A DNA stretch of 33,349 nucleotides. Origin: a virus. The stretch spans positions 1 to 33,349 of IMG/VR virus record IMGVR_UViG_3300046794_000698; one strand, 5' to 3'. The notes beneath the pieces were generated by a model. That model ran no database searches, was not told the DNA's origin, and saw only the letters and a list, made by a program, of their open reading frames with translations. Of this stretch, positions 1 through 8,787 are shown piece after piece. Position 1 is the first letter of the stretch. Every line of letters begins with the position of its first letter. Position numbers and translations under genes: made by a program.

Positions 1-219
1 TTACATCAACATGCTTTGCTGGCCGTAATGGGTCGGGTGAGGTAACACCGGCACCACATGGCCGGGTTTCATAATGGTGCGTTCAATGGTTTCCATGGTG
101 ACAAATGTATGACTGCAATTGATGTTCTGACACTGGTGATAACGCTCCTTTGTGTTCTCGCTGAGATAACGACTTGAACGAGCATGTGCAGCGGTTCCGC
201 AGATATTGCAATGAAACAT
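1..219 (-). CDS. ogr: Ogr/Delta late-gene transcription activator
   Basis: This 72-residue protein activates phage late promoters by contacting host RNA polymerase. It has the zinc-binding pattern of the Ogr/Delta family: C4-x2-C7 followed by C30-x4-C35, and the conserved stretch SENTKERYHQCQN. Length equals P2 Ogr (72). The ATG at 219 is preceded by a strong ribosome binding site (GGAGGTG). It lies downstream of gpD in the P2 order, next to the phage end, and the window begins exactly at its stop codon, so attR-side sequence is not seen. Confidence 0.96.
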   Translation of the reverse strand: MFHCNICGTAAHARSSRYLSENTKERYHQCQNINCSHTFVTMETIERTIMKPGHVVPVLPHPTHYGQQSMLM

Positions 220-286
220 AATTTATCACCTCCACCATTCAACATTGATAAAGTGATTTTAATCTTTTTTTCTTTAATATCAATAA

Positions 287-292
287 ATTATA
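287..292 (-). promoter_or_regulatory. possible -10 box for ogr
   Basis: The 85-base AT-rich gap between D and ogr contains a perfect TATAAT on the minus strand. In P2, ogr has its own promoter as well as readthrough from D. No good -35 box stands 17 bases upstream (AAAGTA), so the assignment rests on the -10 match and position only. I see no terminator hairpin in the gap. Confidence 0.3.
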
Positions 293-304
293 AATAATTA
301 AGTC

Positions 305-1468
305 TTATTTACTTTCCTCCTCGTACTCCACATCTGAAAGCTTAACCTCAAGCTCTAACGCCGTCGTGTAGCCGCTATTACTGAGCGAATGGGTCACCTT
401 AGTGATTGTCCACGCCTGCTCGTCTATGACGCGCTTAAACCCTCTCACCGCGACCGGCGTTTCTGGGAATAAATCCGCTCGCCCCATGGCAAGATTGATA
501 GAAAACTCAGCAACACCGCGTTGCAACTTATCCCATTTTGCCAGTGCGGCGCGCATCGCCTGCGTCTTGCTGGCATAGACCGTGGTGATAGCAAACACAT
601 TATCGGCTTCGCCGGTCATGTATTCCCCTTCCCGTTCCTCTTTCGGCTTGCTCGCTGCTTTCTTGGCGGCCACCGGCTTTGCCTTTGGGTGTTGCAGCGC
701 ACGCAAGTGCTGCGGTTTCGGTTTGCGTTTGAGTTTCACCTGCTGTTTTTGTGGCTTAGGGTCTTTGGTGTGCAGCCATTTGGCCGTGACGCCGGTATAG
801 GCCGCGCGGTCTGCAATGGCAAACTGATGCCCGTCACCGTCGCGACGCTCAATCGTCATTCGCGGGATAGGCTTGCCGCTGGCGGTCACACCATTCCCGG
901 CCCTGATAAATAACAGCCGCCCGGCTTTTATCGAGACCTCCGCGCCGTTACGGGTGGCGAGGCGCGTCAGGAACTTGGCGTCAGACTCCTGCGACTGGTC
1001 GATATGCGGGACTTTAATCTCGGCCAATCCTTTCGCGACGCTGGCTGTCAGCTTGTTCCTCTCGGCAATCTTGCTAATCACCGCGCTTAGCGTGGTGTCG
1101 TGATACGACTCTTCCCGGCGGGAGTTGAGCGAGCCGCGAAAATCAGCGGAGCGAGCGCGAATCGTCAGCGTGTCCGGCGCGCCCCGGTGCTCTATTTCGT
1201 CAACGGTAAAACTGCCCTTATTGAACAGTGGCGCACCCTGCCAGCCGAGGTGGAGCGTCAGCACTGCACCCCGGTTAGGCATCATGACCTGACCGTCGGC
1301 GTCATCCAGCTCGATATCCAACTGGTCGGCGTCAAATCCGCGATTGTCCGACAGCGTCAGGGATAGCAGGCGGTCACTAATATTGTGAGTGATATCTTTA
1401 TCACCCATTTTGAGCATGAACGCCGGGGCGATGGTTGCCCCGGCATCCAATGTCATCCCGGTAATCAT
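305..1468 (-). CDS. D: tail protein gpD (tail terminus/baseplate hub, late control D family)
   Basis: This 387-residue protein matches P2 gpD in length and place. The family forms the baseplate hub/tail-tip protein and resembles T4 gp27 and VgrG N-terminal regions. The N-terminal half (LTLSDNRGFDADQLDIELDD) and the segment KFLTRLATRNGAEVSIKAG are typical. A Lys/Pro-rich linker at about residues 235-280 separates the hub part from the C-terminal part. Its ATG overlaps the gpU stop as ATGA, so translation is probably coupled to U. It is the last structural gene of the FI-to-D operon. Confidence 0.93.
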   Translation of the reverse strand: MITGMTLDAGATIAPAFMLKMGDKDITHNISDRLLSLTLSDNRGFDADQLDIELDDADGQVMMPNRGAVLTLHLGWQGAPLFNKGSFTVDEIEHRGAPDTLTIRARSADFRGSLNSRREESYHDTTLSAVISKIAERNKLTASVAKGLAEIKVPHIDQSQESDAKFLTRLATRNGAEVSIKAGRLLFIRAGNGVTASGKPIPRMTIERRDGDGHQFAIADRAAYTGVTAKWLHTKDPKPQKQQVKLKRKPKPQHLRALQHPKAKPVAAKKAASKPKEEREGEYMTGEADNVFAITTVYASKTQAMRAALAKWDKLQRGVAEFSINLAMGRADLFPETPVAVRGFKRVIDEQAWTITKVTHSLSNSGYTTALELEVKLSDVEYEEESK

Positions 1469-1950
1469 TGGAATAACCCTCCAGCCACGTTCCCCACTCT
1501 GGCTGTCAGTTCGCTCAACTGGCCGAGCATCCCCTCGGCCTGCGCCTGCAAATCGCCATACATCGCGGTAAATGACTCATCCACGCGGGTAAGCGTGAGC
1601 GAAAACTCAATGCGTCGGGCGCTGCCGGTGGAGAAAAACTCCGTGCGGGTTTCACTGACGCTGTTCACGACAAACATACCGTAAATGGTGCCTGTGCCTT
1701 CCAGCAGCGGCCACGCCTTGCCCTCGGCGGCCATGGCATCAAGCAGTTGCAGCGAGATTTTACCGCCGGTAATTTCCGGCAGCAGGACGCCGGATAGCGT
1801 GATTTTCTCCTCATTGACGCCGAGAAATTGCAGAGCCGGCCGCTGGCCGACACGGCTGTTTGACGGCCAGCGATAGTCTACCGAGCGCGCTAGCGTTTGA
1901 TAGGGCACGGTCTGCAACTGGAACACAAACAGCCCGAGAATTAACATCAT
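1465..1950 (-). CDS. U: tail protein gpU
   Basis: This is a 161-residue homolog of P2 gpU (159 residues), a small tail protein required for tail assembly. I chose the ATG at 1950 because AAGGAGG stands 8 bases upstream and the resulting start MMLILGLFVFQLQTVPYQT aligns with the usual gpU N-terminus. An in-frame TTG at 1968 overlaps the gpT stop but has no such site. It lies 14 bases after T and overlaps D by 4 bases. Confidence 0.93.
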   Translation of the reverse strand: MMLILGLFVFQLQTVPYQTLARSVDYRWPSNSRVGQRPALQFLGVNEEKITLSGVLLPEITGGKISLQLLDAMAAEGKAWPLLEGTGTIYGMFVVNSVSETRTEFFSTGSARRIEFSLTLTRVDESFTAMYGDLQAQAEGMLGQLSELTARVGNVAGGLFQ

Positions 1951-1964
1951 CAGCACACCCTCCT

Positions 1965-4412
1965 TCAATCCGTCGCCATGTTTGAGCGCTGTGCCGCACG
2001 GCGTTTGCGCTCCCGTTCTTCCACCACTTCCAGCAACATCCGTTTGGTTTCGGCTGCGCTGGTGCCGCCGGGGTGCTGGCTGCCGACGTGGAAGTTGTTG
2101 ACGCTGTTATCGACAAAGGCTTTCCCACCCCCGGCCGTAACCGGCACATAGCCGCCGGTCAACAGACCACCAGAGGGGGAATATCCGCGCCCGTTCGCAC
2201 CGTTGGCGTAGTCATTAGCCTTCTGCGCTTTCTTGTCGAGGTCACTGGATTCGGAGTTGATAACCCCGAGCTTTTCCAGCACCCAATCAATGCCCTGTCG
2301 CAGTTTATTGAATGCTTTTAGTGGTAGGCCAAGCACATTAGCCAGCCCCCGGCCAAAAGCCAGCCCCGCGTTTTTGCAGCTATCGAGGGTCTCTTTGGTG
2401 GACTCCACCGGCTTGATTAAATCCTTGAACCACTGCCAGACCGCCTTTAGCTTATCGCCGAGCCAGTCAAAAACTGGTTTCAAGGGTTTGAACAGTTCAC
2501 CCACCGGCGCAAACGCCTCCATAACCCCCTGAATCACACCGCTGAAAAAGGCGCTAATAGGTTGCCAATATTTGCGAATCAACAGCACCCCGGCCACAAT
2601 AGCCAAGCCAATCGCGACTATCGGCCACGTCAGTGCGCCAAGTGCTGTCATGATTGCGGTGCCAGCCACGCTAAAGGCCGTCCCCATCACGCCAGCAATC
2701 GCAACGATACCGTTAATCCCCATGATGACCGGCCACGATGCCAAGCCAATCGCCCCCAAAATGCCGACAATAGCGAGGCCACCAAGGGCAATTTTTCCCA
2801 TTGTCCCGGCCAGCTCTTTGTTGTCTTTGATCCAAAGGTCAATTTTCAGCAGGAACTTTGTCGCCCGATTTGTCAGTGCACGGAATGGCGTTTCCAGTTG
2901 GTCATACAGGTCAATGCCGATGGCCTCATAGGCGGATTGAAGCTCTTTCAAATCCCCGCCGAGATTGTCCTGCATGATTTTGACCAGCTCGGCAGTCTTG
3001 CCGTCAGACTCCCTGAGTAATTTGGTCAGGCGGTCAAGCTTGCCGGATGCGGCGTCCCCCATCAGTACGGCAGCGGCCGACGATGCCTCCTCACCGAAGA
3101 TGACCTTCATGTACTCCGCGCGCTGAGCAGTGCCGAGCTTGTTTTTATCGAAGCTGTTTTGCATTTCTTTCAGGATGCTGAACAGCGGTCGCATATTGCC
3201 TTTGCGGTCCGCAGTCCTGACGCCCAACTCCCCCAGTGCATCCTTGGCTTTACCCATGGGTGCCTGTAACCGGGTAATCACCGCGCGGCTCCCCGTACCG
3301 GCCATAGATCCAGTGATTTTGGCATCGGCCAACGCACCGGCAATGGCGGCCGTCTCCTCGACGCTGATACCGGCATTTTTCGCCACTGGCGCGGCATAGG
3401 TCAGGGTGTCGCTCAGGCCCTCAAAGTTAGCGGCGCTCTTGTTCATGGTCTGGGAAATCACGTCACCAATGTGCGCGACCTTGTCGTTTGTCAGCCCGAA
3501 AGCCGACTTTACCCCCATCAGCAGGGTGGCGTTTTCCTCCATGGTTTTACGGTTGGCCAGCGCCATATTGAGCGTGACCGGCGTTGCGGCGGTAATGGCG
3601 TCTTTGTCACCGCCCGCTTTGGCAATGATGATTTGCGCCCCGGCCGCGTCATCGGCGGATGCGGCCGTGTTATCACCAAGCTGTCGCGCCTGCGTGCGAA
3701 GCGCCACCATGTCGGCGGAGTCTTTTGCCACACCGAGCACGGCCTGCAACTCAGAGTTTTTTTGCGCAAAATCATACCCCGGCGTAAGGAGTTTACTTGC
3801 AGCAAAACCACCGACTGTCGCCGCCCCAACGCCAGCAGCACCGGCACCTGCCACACTGCCCGCTAGTTGTTTACCGGCCTGATAGCGCTTGTTCACGGCG
3901 CTGAGTTTGGCCTGCTGTTGGCTGACGCGAGATAGCGCCTCACGCTGGCGGTTAAGCTGGTTAGTAGTTTCACTCAGGGACGATTTAAGGCGGCGCTCGT
4001 CGGCGGCCAGGGTGCGGGTATTAATCCCAGCCTGTGCCAGCTCTTGGCGCTGACGCTGTACCGACTGCCGCAACCCGTTGTATTTGAGCTGCAACTCGGC
4101 GGCCGAGCGCTTGGCCGCATCCATCAATTGCGCCTGTGCTCGGGTCGGCTTCTCGGTGTTTTTAAACTGCACCGCCAATGCGGCGGCTTCCTGCTTGGCC
4201 TTTGCCAGTGACTGGCCGGTGACCGCAAGCTGCGCGCTCGATTTGCGGAATCCCTCGACGCGCCCGGCTTGCGCATTCAGCTCTTTCAGGTTCTGCCGGG
4301 TATCGCGGATATCGGCAGACAGCGATTTACTCGCTGTCTGGATGCTTTTAAACGGGCGGGTCGCTTGGTCAACGGCTTTGAGTAGCACCTGCAACTTGAC
4401 GTTGTTACTCAT
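1965..4412 (-). CDS. T: tail tape measure protein gpT
   Basis: This 815-residue protein sets tail length and is ejected with the DNA. It matches P2 gpT in size. The N-terminal 190 residues are Ala/Gln/Lys-rich and predicted coiled coil. A TP901-1-like tape-measure core follows (about 200-520; FEGLSDTLTYAAPVAKNAG). Several hydrophobic, glycine-rich membrane segments follow at about 540-611. It is encoded directly after the frameshifted E/E' pair, as in P2 and lambda where the frameshift product chaperones the tape measure. Its start overlaps the E' stop by 8 bases. Confidence 0.95.
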   Translation of the reverse strand: MSNNVKLQVLLKAVDQATRPFKSIQTASKSLSADIRDTRQNLKELNAQAGRVEGFRKSSAQLAVTGQSLAKAKQEAAALAVQFKNTEKPTRAQAQLMDAAKRSAAELQLKYNGLRQSVQRQRQELAQAGINTRTLAADERRLKSSLSETTNQLNRQREALSRVSQQQAKLSAVNKRYQAGKQLAGSVAGAGAAGVGAATVGGFAASKLLTPGYDFAQKNSELQAVLGVAKDSADMVALRTQARQLGDNTAASADDAAGAQIIIAKAGGDKDAITAATPVTLNMALANRKTMEENATLLMGVKSAFGLTNDKVAHIGDVISQTMNKSAANFEGLSDTLTYAAPVAKNAGISVEETAAIAGALADAKITGSMAGTGSRAVITRLQAPMGKAKDALGELGVRTADRKGNMRPLFSILKEMQNSFDKNKLGTAQRAEYMKVIFGEEASSAAAVLMGDAASGKLDRLTKLLRESDGKTAELVKIMQDNLGGDLKELQSAYEAIGIDLYDQLETPFRALTNRATKFLLKIDLWIKDNKELAGTMGKIALGGLAIVGILGAIGLASWPVIMGINGIVAIAGVMGTAFSVAGTAIMTALGALTWPIVAIGLAIVAGVLLIRKYWQPISAFFSGVIQGVMEAFAPVGELFKPLKPVFDWLGDKLKAVWQWFKDLIKPVESTKETLDSCKNAGLAFGRGLANVLGLPLKAFNKLRQGIDWVLEKLGVINSESSDLDKKAQKANDYANGANGRGYSPSGGLLTGGYVPVTAGGGKAFVDNSVNNFHVGSQHPGGTSAAETKRMLLEVVEERERKRRAAQRSNMATD

Positions 4413-4859
4413 TCGTTTGTCCGCTTCGTTGGAGCGCTTTGTCGCGCCAGTTGAGGAGTTCTTGCGGGGTCATCGGGTAAAGCTCTGACGGCGGCCAGTG
4501 GAAAATCGTCGCAATATCCGCCATCAGGTCATCAACCGACAAGCCTGCCGGGAAATCTAGAGTGCCGAACTCGGTGCCAAAAAACCGATTACCTTCCCGG
4601 CCAGTGCCACAAGGTCAGGTAGATCCAACGCCGTGACTTCGCTTTCGGTCAGTGCCGGATAGGTCATACGCGGCAACACCTTAATCAGTGCATCGACTTC
4701 GGAGCTTGCCAGCGAGGCCAGCCCGACACCGCGCAATGTACCGGTGTTGGGTTTAATCAGCGTGACGGTGGTGATGGTGGTATCGCCGCGTTTTACCGGG
4801 GTATCCAGTTTCACGACATTCGGGTTTTCGGTAGCAGTGATGGTGTTTTCGTTTTTCAT
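4405..4859 (-). CDS. E': gpE+E' tail assembly chaperone, -1 frameshift product
   Basis: Shifting -1 at the heptamer 4578-4584 joins the first 94 codons of E to a second frame of 57 codons that ends with TAA at 4407-4405. The fusion is about 151 residues (142 in P2). The shifted frame reads GTEFGTLDFPAGLSVDDLM and continues with FHWPPSELYPMTPQELLNW, which is the typical P2 E' C-terminus. Its stop overlaps the gpT start. The product is thought to load onto gpT during tail assembly, like lambda gpGT. The frame was read by hand from the sequence. Confidence 0.92.
4557..4859 (-). CDS. E: gpE tail assembly protein (unshifted)
   Basis: This 100-residue protein (91 in P2) is the normal-frame product of the E/E' pair, a tail assembly chaperone related to lambda gpG. 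It ends LAPSSAL just after the slippery site. The 63-base gap before it (4860-4922) contains nothing I recognise apart from its leader. Most ribosomes should make this form. Confidence 0.93.
   Translation of the reverse strand: MKNENTITATENPNVVKLDTPVKRGDTTITTVTLIKPNTGTLRGVGLASLASSEVDALIKVLPRMTYPALTESEVTALDLPDLVALAGKVIGFLAPSSAL
4578..4584 (-). promoter_or_regulatory. -1 programmed frameshift heptamer TTTTTTG
   Basis: On the minus strand the E reading frame passes GGT TTT TTG, giving T TTT TTG in the right register for simultaneous slippage. It is the same heptamer as in P2 E/E'. The -1 frame downstream is open for 57 codons and encodes a conserved E' sequence, which supports use of this site. 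Confidence 0.93.
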
Positions 4860-4922
4860 GGAGTGCTCTCAAATTAAATGAGTCAGGAGGAATGGCGGCC
4901 AGCGTCGCTGAACGCCCGGTAA

Positions 4923-5441
4923 TTACAGCCCGATATTGCGGCGGTGCTGTTCCAGCATGTCGACGCCGTTCACGCGCTCAATCATGTTGACGGTGTCAAC
5001 TTCGATGCGCTCTTTGCCGTCGACAGTCAGTTTGAAATAGGTGCATTGGGTCGAGATTTTTGTCTCGGTATCCTCGCCCTGTTTCTGGTCGCCAAAATCA
5101 AACTCTTTGTGACGGCCACGCATCACGATTTCCACGGCCATCATGTCGCCCGTATCATCGCGCTGGTAGGAGCCACAGAATCGCAGCGGTACCGATGCCG
5201 CACTGGCAGCGGCGTACTGCTCCCAGAGCTGGTCATCCGGGAAGCCGCCGACAGTCCATTCCATGCTCAATGCGTCATCGTCCAACCCCATATCCGCCGG
5301 GGCCGCACCGTTCATGCCGCCGCCGCGGTAGTTCTCCAGCTTGCGGGTCAATTTCGGCAGGGTCACAGAGCTGACCACGCCCATATAGCTCAGGCCGTCG
5401 TTAAACAGGTTGAGATACTTCAGTTTGCGCGGGAGTGCCAT
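4923..5441 (-). CDS. FII: major tail tube protein gpFII
   Basis: This 172-residue protein (P2 FII: 172) polymerises into the inner tube of the contractile tail. The start MALPRKLKYLNLFNDGLSY and the segment PKLTRKLENYRGGGM are characteristic. It lies 16 bases after the sheath gene FI and before E. Confidence 0.97.
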   Translation of the reverse strand: MALPRKLKYLNLFNDGLSYMGVVSSVTLPKLTRKLENYRGGGMNGAAPADMGLDDDALSMEWTVGGFPDDQLWEQYAAASAASVPLRFCGSYQRDDTGDMMAVEIVMRGRHKEFDFGDQKQGEDTETKISTQCTYFKLTVDGKERIEVDTVNMIERVNGVDMLEQHRRNIGL

Positions 5442-5457
5442 GGTTTAACGCGTCCTC

Positions 5458-6627
5458 TTAGCTGTTGACGCCTGCAGCCAGATTCACCAGATACTTATCG
5501 GTGATGCGCTGGCGCAGGGTCAGGTCTTCCAGTGGGGGAACCGGGGTATAGTCGTAATCGATATACAGCTTCCCGGCTTTCAGGGTCTCTTTGTCATTGG
5601 CCGACTCGTCGTACCAACAATCCGCGTCGATGATGTAGCCATTGGATTTCAGCTCACGGAATTTGGCTTTAATGCCGTCGACAATGTCGCGGATGAGCGA
5701 TGCAGTGACCGGCTTATCCACCGCCCACATGTGCGCTTCGGCCATGGTGTCAGCCAATACTTGCGCGGTGCGGGTGTAGTTCTCAAACAGGAACAGCGGG
5801 TCATCAGAACAGGTGCGGTTACCCCAGAAGCGGAAACCATCTTTGCGCACCAGCGTCGTGACCCCGGCCTCATTGAGCAAGTCGGCATCGGTGCCGGGTG
5901 CCTGTAAATCCCAGAACACGCTGGCGGAAATGCCGGTCACGCCGTTGACACCAACGTTAGACAGGGTCTTATGCCAGCCGGTTTCCGTGTCGATTTTTGC
6001 GCGCAGGCCCAGCGCGCGAGCGGTGGCGAATGCCGTGGCGCTCACATTGCCGGTGGTATCCCATGCGAGGAAATCCGGCCAGATGAGCATCAGCTCGCGC
6101 TGGCTGAAATTGTCGCGGTAGGCGATGGCCTCGGAAATGGTTTTGCAGCCATACGCACTGATATAACCGTACGCGCGTAACTGCTGGCAAATACCCGCCA
6201 GCGCCGTCGCCACCTCCAGCGTATCCAGTCCCGGCACGCCCAGAATGCGCGGTTTTACACCGGTGACGGCCTGCGCAGTAAGCAGGGCTTTCATGCCGGT
6301 ATAGCGGCCGTTTTCATCCGCGCCACCGATGATGTTCGACGTGGTTTCCGCCGCGTCTTTGCCCTCTTCAACGCGCACAACCACCGTTACCGGCTTGCAC
6401 TGGTCGCCGATGGCGGCCAAGGCATTCGCCAGCGTGCCGGATTTCCCCGCCTTACCGGCGGCGGCAATCACATCGGTAATCAATACCGGGGTGTTGAGCG
6501 GGAAAACCTTCGGGTCGGCATCTTTGCCGGTGCAGACCATGCCGACGATGGCCGTCGATACGGTGGAAATGACGCGCGTACCGTCATTGATTTCAAGGAC
6601 GCGCACGCCGTGGTGATAATCACCCAT
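5458..6627 (-). CDS. FI: tail sheath protein gpFI
   Basis: This 389-residue protein (P2 FI: 396) is the contractile sheath subunit. I chose the ATG at 6627 (MGDYHHGVRVLEINDGTR) because GGAG stands 8 bases upstream and the family begins there; the open frame runs further upstream without homology. The C-terminal domain (DADCWYDESANDKETLKAG, ending LVNLAAGVNS) is the conserved sheath domain that contacts the tube. It is the first gene of the FI-FII-E-T-U-D late operon. Confidence 0.96.
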   Translation of the reverse strand: MGDYHHGVRVLEINDGTRVISTVSTAIVGMVCTGKDADPKVFPLNTPVLITDVIAAAGKAGKSGTLANALAAIGDQCKPVTVVVRVEEGKDAAETTSNIIGGADENGRYTGMKALLTAQAVTGVKPRILGVPGLDTLEVATALAGICQQLRAYGYISAYGCKTISEAIAYRDNFSQRELMLIWPDFLAWDTTGNVSATAFATARALGLRAKIDTETGWHKTLSNVGVNGVTGISASVFWDLQAPGTDADLLNEAGVTTLVRKDGFRFWGNRTCSDDPLFLFENYTRTAQVLADTMAEAHMWAVDKPVTASLIRDIVDGIKAKFRELKSNGYIIDADCWYDESANDKETLKAGKLYIDYDYTPVPPLEDLTLRQRITDKYLVNLAAGVNS

Positions 6628-6901
6628 ATTGTGACTCCGGTTGTTGGTGGTGTGCCTAGCTTGCCGCCGGGCTTGCGCAGGCGCACGCAATGGCCGGTGG
6701 ATGACCGACCAGACAACGGAGTAAAAAGACAGGAGGAAGGGGAAACACATTGCGATCGATTTGGCCGATCAATATCAATGTATTGATCTGTGCAATCGAT
6801 TGGACGGAATTTAGCCGGAACGGTTAGGGTGGCGTTATCTATCCGGCAACATCAGGGAAATGCCGTAGGTAGACAACGGCCCGCACATGCGGGCCATTTT
6901 T
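6628..6901. other. non-coding spacer at the Z/fun position
   Basis: This 274-base spacer between the tail fibre gene and FI holds the FI leader, a possible degenerate Ogr box and a plus-strand terminator, but no gene I can support. In P2 the cargo genes Z and fun lie at the equivalent place; here the site is empty. Confidence 0.7.
6789..6806 (-). promoter_or_regulatory. possible imperfect Ogr/Delta box upstream of FI
   Basis: P2-family late promoters carry TGT-N12-ACA centred about 55 bases before the start of transcription. Here TGT at 6789-6791 is followed, after 12 bases, by ACG, so one half-site base is off. Its centre would place transcription start near 6742, 115 bases before FI. The match is weak. 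Confidence 0.25.
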
Positions 6902-6903
6902 TT
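6878..6903 (+). terminator. strong intrinsic terminator facing the plus strand
   Basis: A perfect 7-bp GC-rich stem (GGCCCGC, loop ACAT, GCGGGCC) is followed by A and seven T on the plus strand. Read on the minus strand the T run becomes an A run before the hairpin, so it should stop plus-strand transcripts only. All neighbouring genes are on the minus strand. The T run reaches into the fibre gene stop codon (6902-6904). Confidence 0.75.
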
Positions 6904-8065
6904 ATGCTATGCGGTGCCAGCACATTTGCAGTACGTGGCTTTCGACAATGCTGACAGCCTGACCGCTACCCAGCGCATCCGTTTCCCCCGCAACATTATG
7001 GCCATGCGGCCCGAGTTCGAGTTCGTGGTCATGTTCGCCAGCTTCATCCGTATCACCTTCGGCATACGGGTCAAAGAATACGCGGTTATTCCCGCCCAGC
7101 TCATAATTGCTATTACGTTGTGGCGTGCCATGGTGAACGTGCTTCCCTGACATCTTGGTTCTCTTGGTACCAAGGTCGGTATCGTGGGCCGTACCATTCA
7201 CGCTAATCTTTTCGGCGGGCAAATTTTCCCGGCTGATTGTCACGGTATCACTGCCGCCGGTTTGCCCCACATTGGAGCCGTCCCGCTTGGCAATGCGGAC
7301 TGTTCTACCCTCCCCGGTATATTCCCACTTTGACCACGGCCAGCGGGCGTTAGGGTCGACGTTGGCAAAAAAGAAATGGCTGATGCCAACGGGATTAGAC
7401 AGCTCCCAACTCTCGCGCACAGCGGCAGCAATGGCCTTTTTAATCGCTGCTGGGGTGGCAGCCAGCGCCTCACTATCGCTGTCCGTTTCGCTGCTGAGCT
7501 GCGCAAAACCTTTTTCGGTGAGCGTCGCGTCTGGATGATTACGCGACTTTTCATGGTCTGATAATTGCTCGTCCGTGTAATCCTTTAGCCCTTCCTCCAA
7601 CGCATTAACATCCTCAACCGTTACCAAAATAACGGATGGGTTTACTATCAGCTCCACATCGGCCGTATTGCTGACCACTAACTGCATTCTGATAATTTGA
7701 AATCGCCCCGCCCCCTCAGTCAATAACGGCTTGTAGGTGGGCGGTAAATTGCCAATAGCAATACACGTATCATCAGACGCGTAGACCGCGATTTCATTCA
7801 ACCAATAACCGCCAATTTGCGGCGGCATAATCATTTCCGCCTCAATAATGCGCGCATCACGGTCAGCAATTTCCAACCGATTCAAGGGCGCGCGGTATTG
7901 CTCACCAATGAGGCTGGATTGTTCCGGCATTGGCGTTACTCCCTCGCGATTCCCAGACCCGACTCCCATAGTGACGATATCAAGCGGCACGCCAAGAATG
8001 CCAGCGGCGGCAAGCCTTTCACAGCCTGCCGTTGTTAGAATCGTATTGAACGCCTTGCTTTCCAC
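6902..8065 (-). CDS. gpH-type tail fibre with collar-like, His-rich tip
   Basis: This is a 387-residue fibre. Residues 1-150 match the P2 gpH N-terminal domain (DUF3751) that attaches fibres to the baseplate (FNTILTTAGCERLAAAG, PPQIGGYWLNEIAVYASDD). A short fibre repeat follows at about 170-205 (HPDATLTEKGFAQLSS). The C-terminal part resembles tail-collar tips (GQTGGSDTVTISRENLPA). H309-V-H-H312, H345-D-H347 and H354-G-H356 could bind metal, as in T4 gp37-type needles. The start is GTG with GGGGGG upstream. It is shorter than P2 gpH (669), and no gpG/Tfa chaperone follows. Confidence 0.85.
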   Translation of the reverse strand: MESKAFNTILTTAGCERLAAAGILGVPLDIVTMGVGSGNREGVTPMPEQSSLIGEQYRAPLNRLEIADRDARIIEAEMIMPPQIGGYWLNEIAVYASDDTCIAIGNLPPTYKPLLTEGAGRFQIIRMQLVVSNTADVELIVNPSVILVTVEDVNALEEGLKDYTDEQLSDHEKSRNHPDATLTEKGFAQLSSETDSDSEALAATPAAIKKAIAAAVRESWELSNPVGISHFFFANVDPNARWPWSKWEYTGEGRTVRIAKRDGSNVGQTGGSDTVTISRENLPAEKISVNGTAHDTDLGTKRTKMSGKHVHHGTPQRNSNYELGGNNRVFFDPYAEGDTDEAGEHDHELELGPHGHNVAGETDALGSGQAVSIVESHVLQMCWHRIA

Positions 8066-8079
8066 GCTACCCCCCGTAA

Positions 8080-8787
8080 TTATCCGATGATAATGCCTTT
8101 GTCTTTCATGACAGCTTTACCCTTCTGAATCAGGGTCATCATTTCCGACTCGCTGAACGCCCCTTCATAGACGCCAAATAAACCAATGTGTCCGCTGATG
8201 CCGATATTGTGCGGCGCTCGGTAACCACCACCTAAAATCATCGGGCGCTTGGCATAATTACGGGTTCCGGCAACAGGTGCTTTGTACGCATCACCGTTCA
8301 TACGAAGACAAGAAATACCCTCATCACTGAAACTCGTCGCGAATATCGTCCACCCGCCCACGGCGTGACCACAGTCCCGAATGGTAACGCTTGGAGATGA
8401 CCCCATTGATGCAGTCAGCGTCCCGGTGTTGGTAATTGCCAAGCGACAGCCGGACAGCGGGGACGCAGACTCAGCCATTGAAATAAAAATCTGAGACGTT
8501 TGTGCGGGGGCCGTCGGGATATTAATCGCCGTCAGCACGGTAAAGTCATCAGGCTCTGACAGACCGGTATACGCACCATGTCCCTCGACGCCATCACAAA
8601 CCAGCCCCAACGCATCAATCACAATATCGTTGAGAATGAGGTGATGGCCGCTCGGGCTGCGGTCATAGATACTGTTCATCTCGTACAGCGCTTTGGTACT
8701 GTCGAGCAATAAAGGTGACCCCACGGTCGAAGACTGTAGAAATGGATTATTAAATCTATCAGTGATAGTCAGGCGGAGACCGTGCAT
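8080..8787 (-). CDS. LamG/concanavalin-like tail fibre-associated protein
   Basis: This 235-residue protein looks like a beta-sandwich. The C-terminal part (ISGHIGLFGVYEGAFSESEM) matches the closing strands of LamG/concanavalin-like carbohydrate-binding domains, where a small acidic helix follows GLFGVY. No signal peptide or membrane segment is seen. Its ATG overlaps the tailspike stop as TAATG, so it is translated with the tailspike. I infer a role in receptor binding or as a tailspike partner; an unrelated structural role is possible. Confidence 0.6.
   Translation of the reverse strand: MHGLRLTITDRFNNPFLQSSTVGSPLLLDSTKALYEMNSIYDRSPSGHHLILNDIVIDALGLVCDGVEGHGAYTGLSEPDDFTVLTAINIPTAPAQTSQIFISMAESASPLSGCRLAITNTGTLTASMGSSPSVTIRDCGHAVGGWTIFATSFSDEGISCLRMNGDAYKAPVAGTRNYAKRPMILGGGYRAPHNIGISGHIGLFGVYEGAFSESEMMTLIQKGKAVMKDKGIIIG

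Noticed and set aside
521-913. Long open frame on the plus strand inside gpD
   Set aside because: It is a shadow of the high-GC gpD gene: no ribosome binding site, no recognisable protein, and D is intact in the other frame. Similar plus-strand frames over T, N and O, and minus-strand frames over P, were set aside for the same reason.
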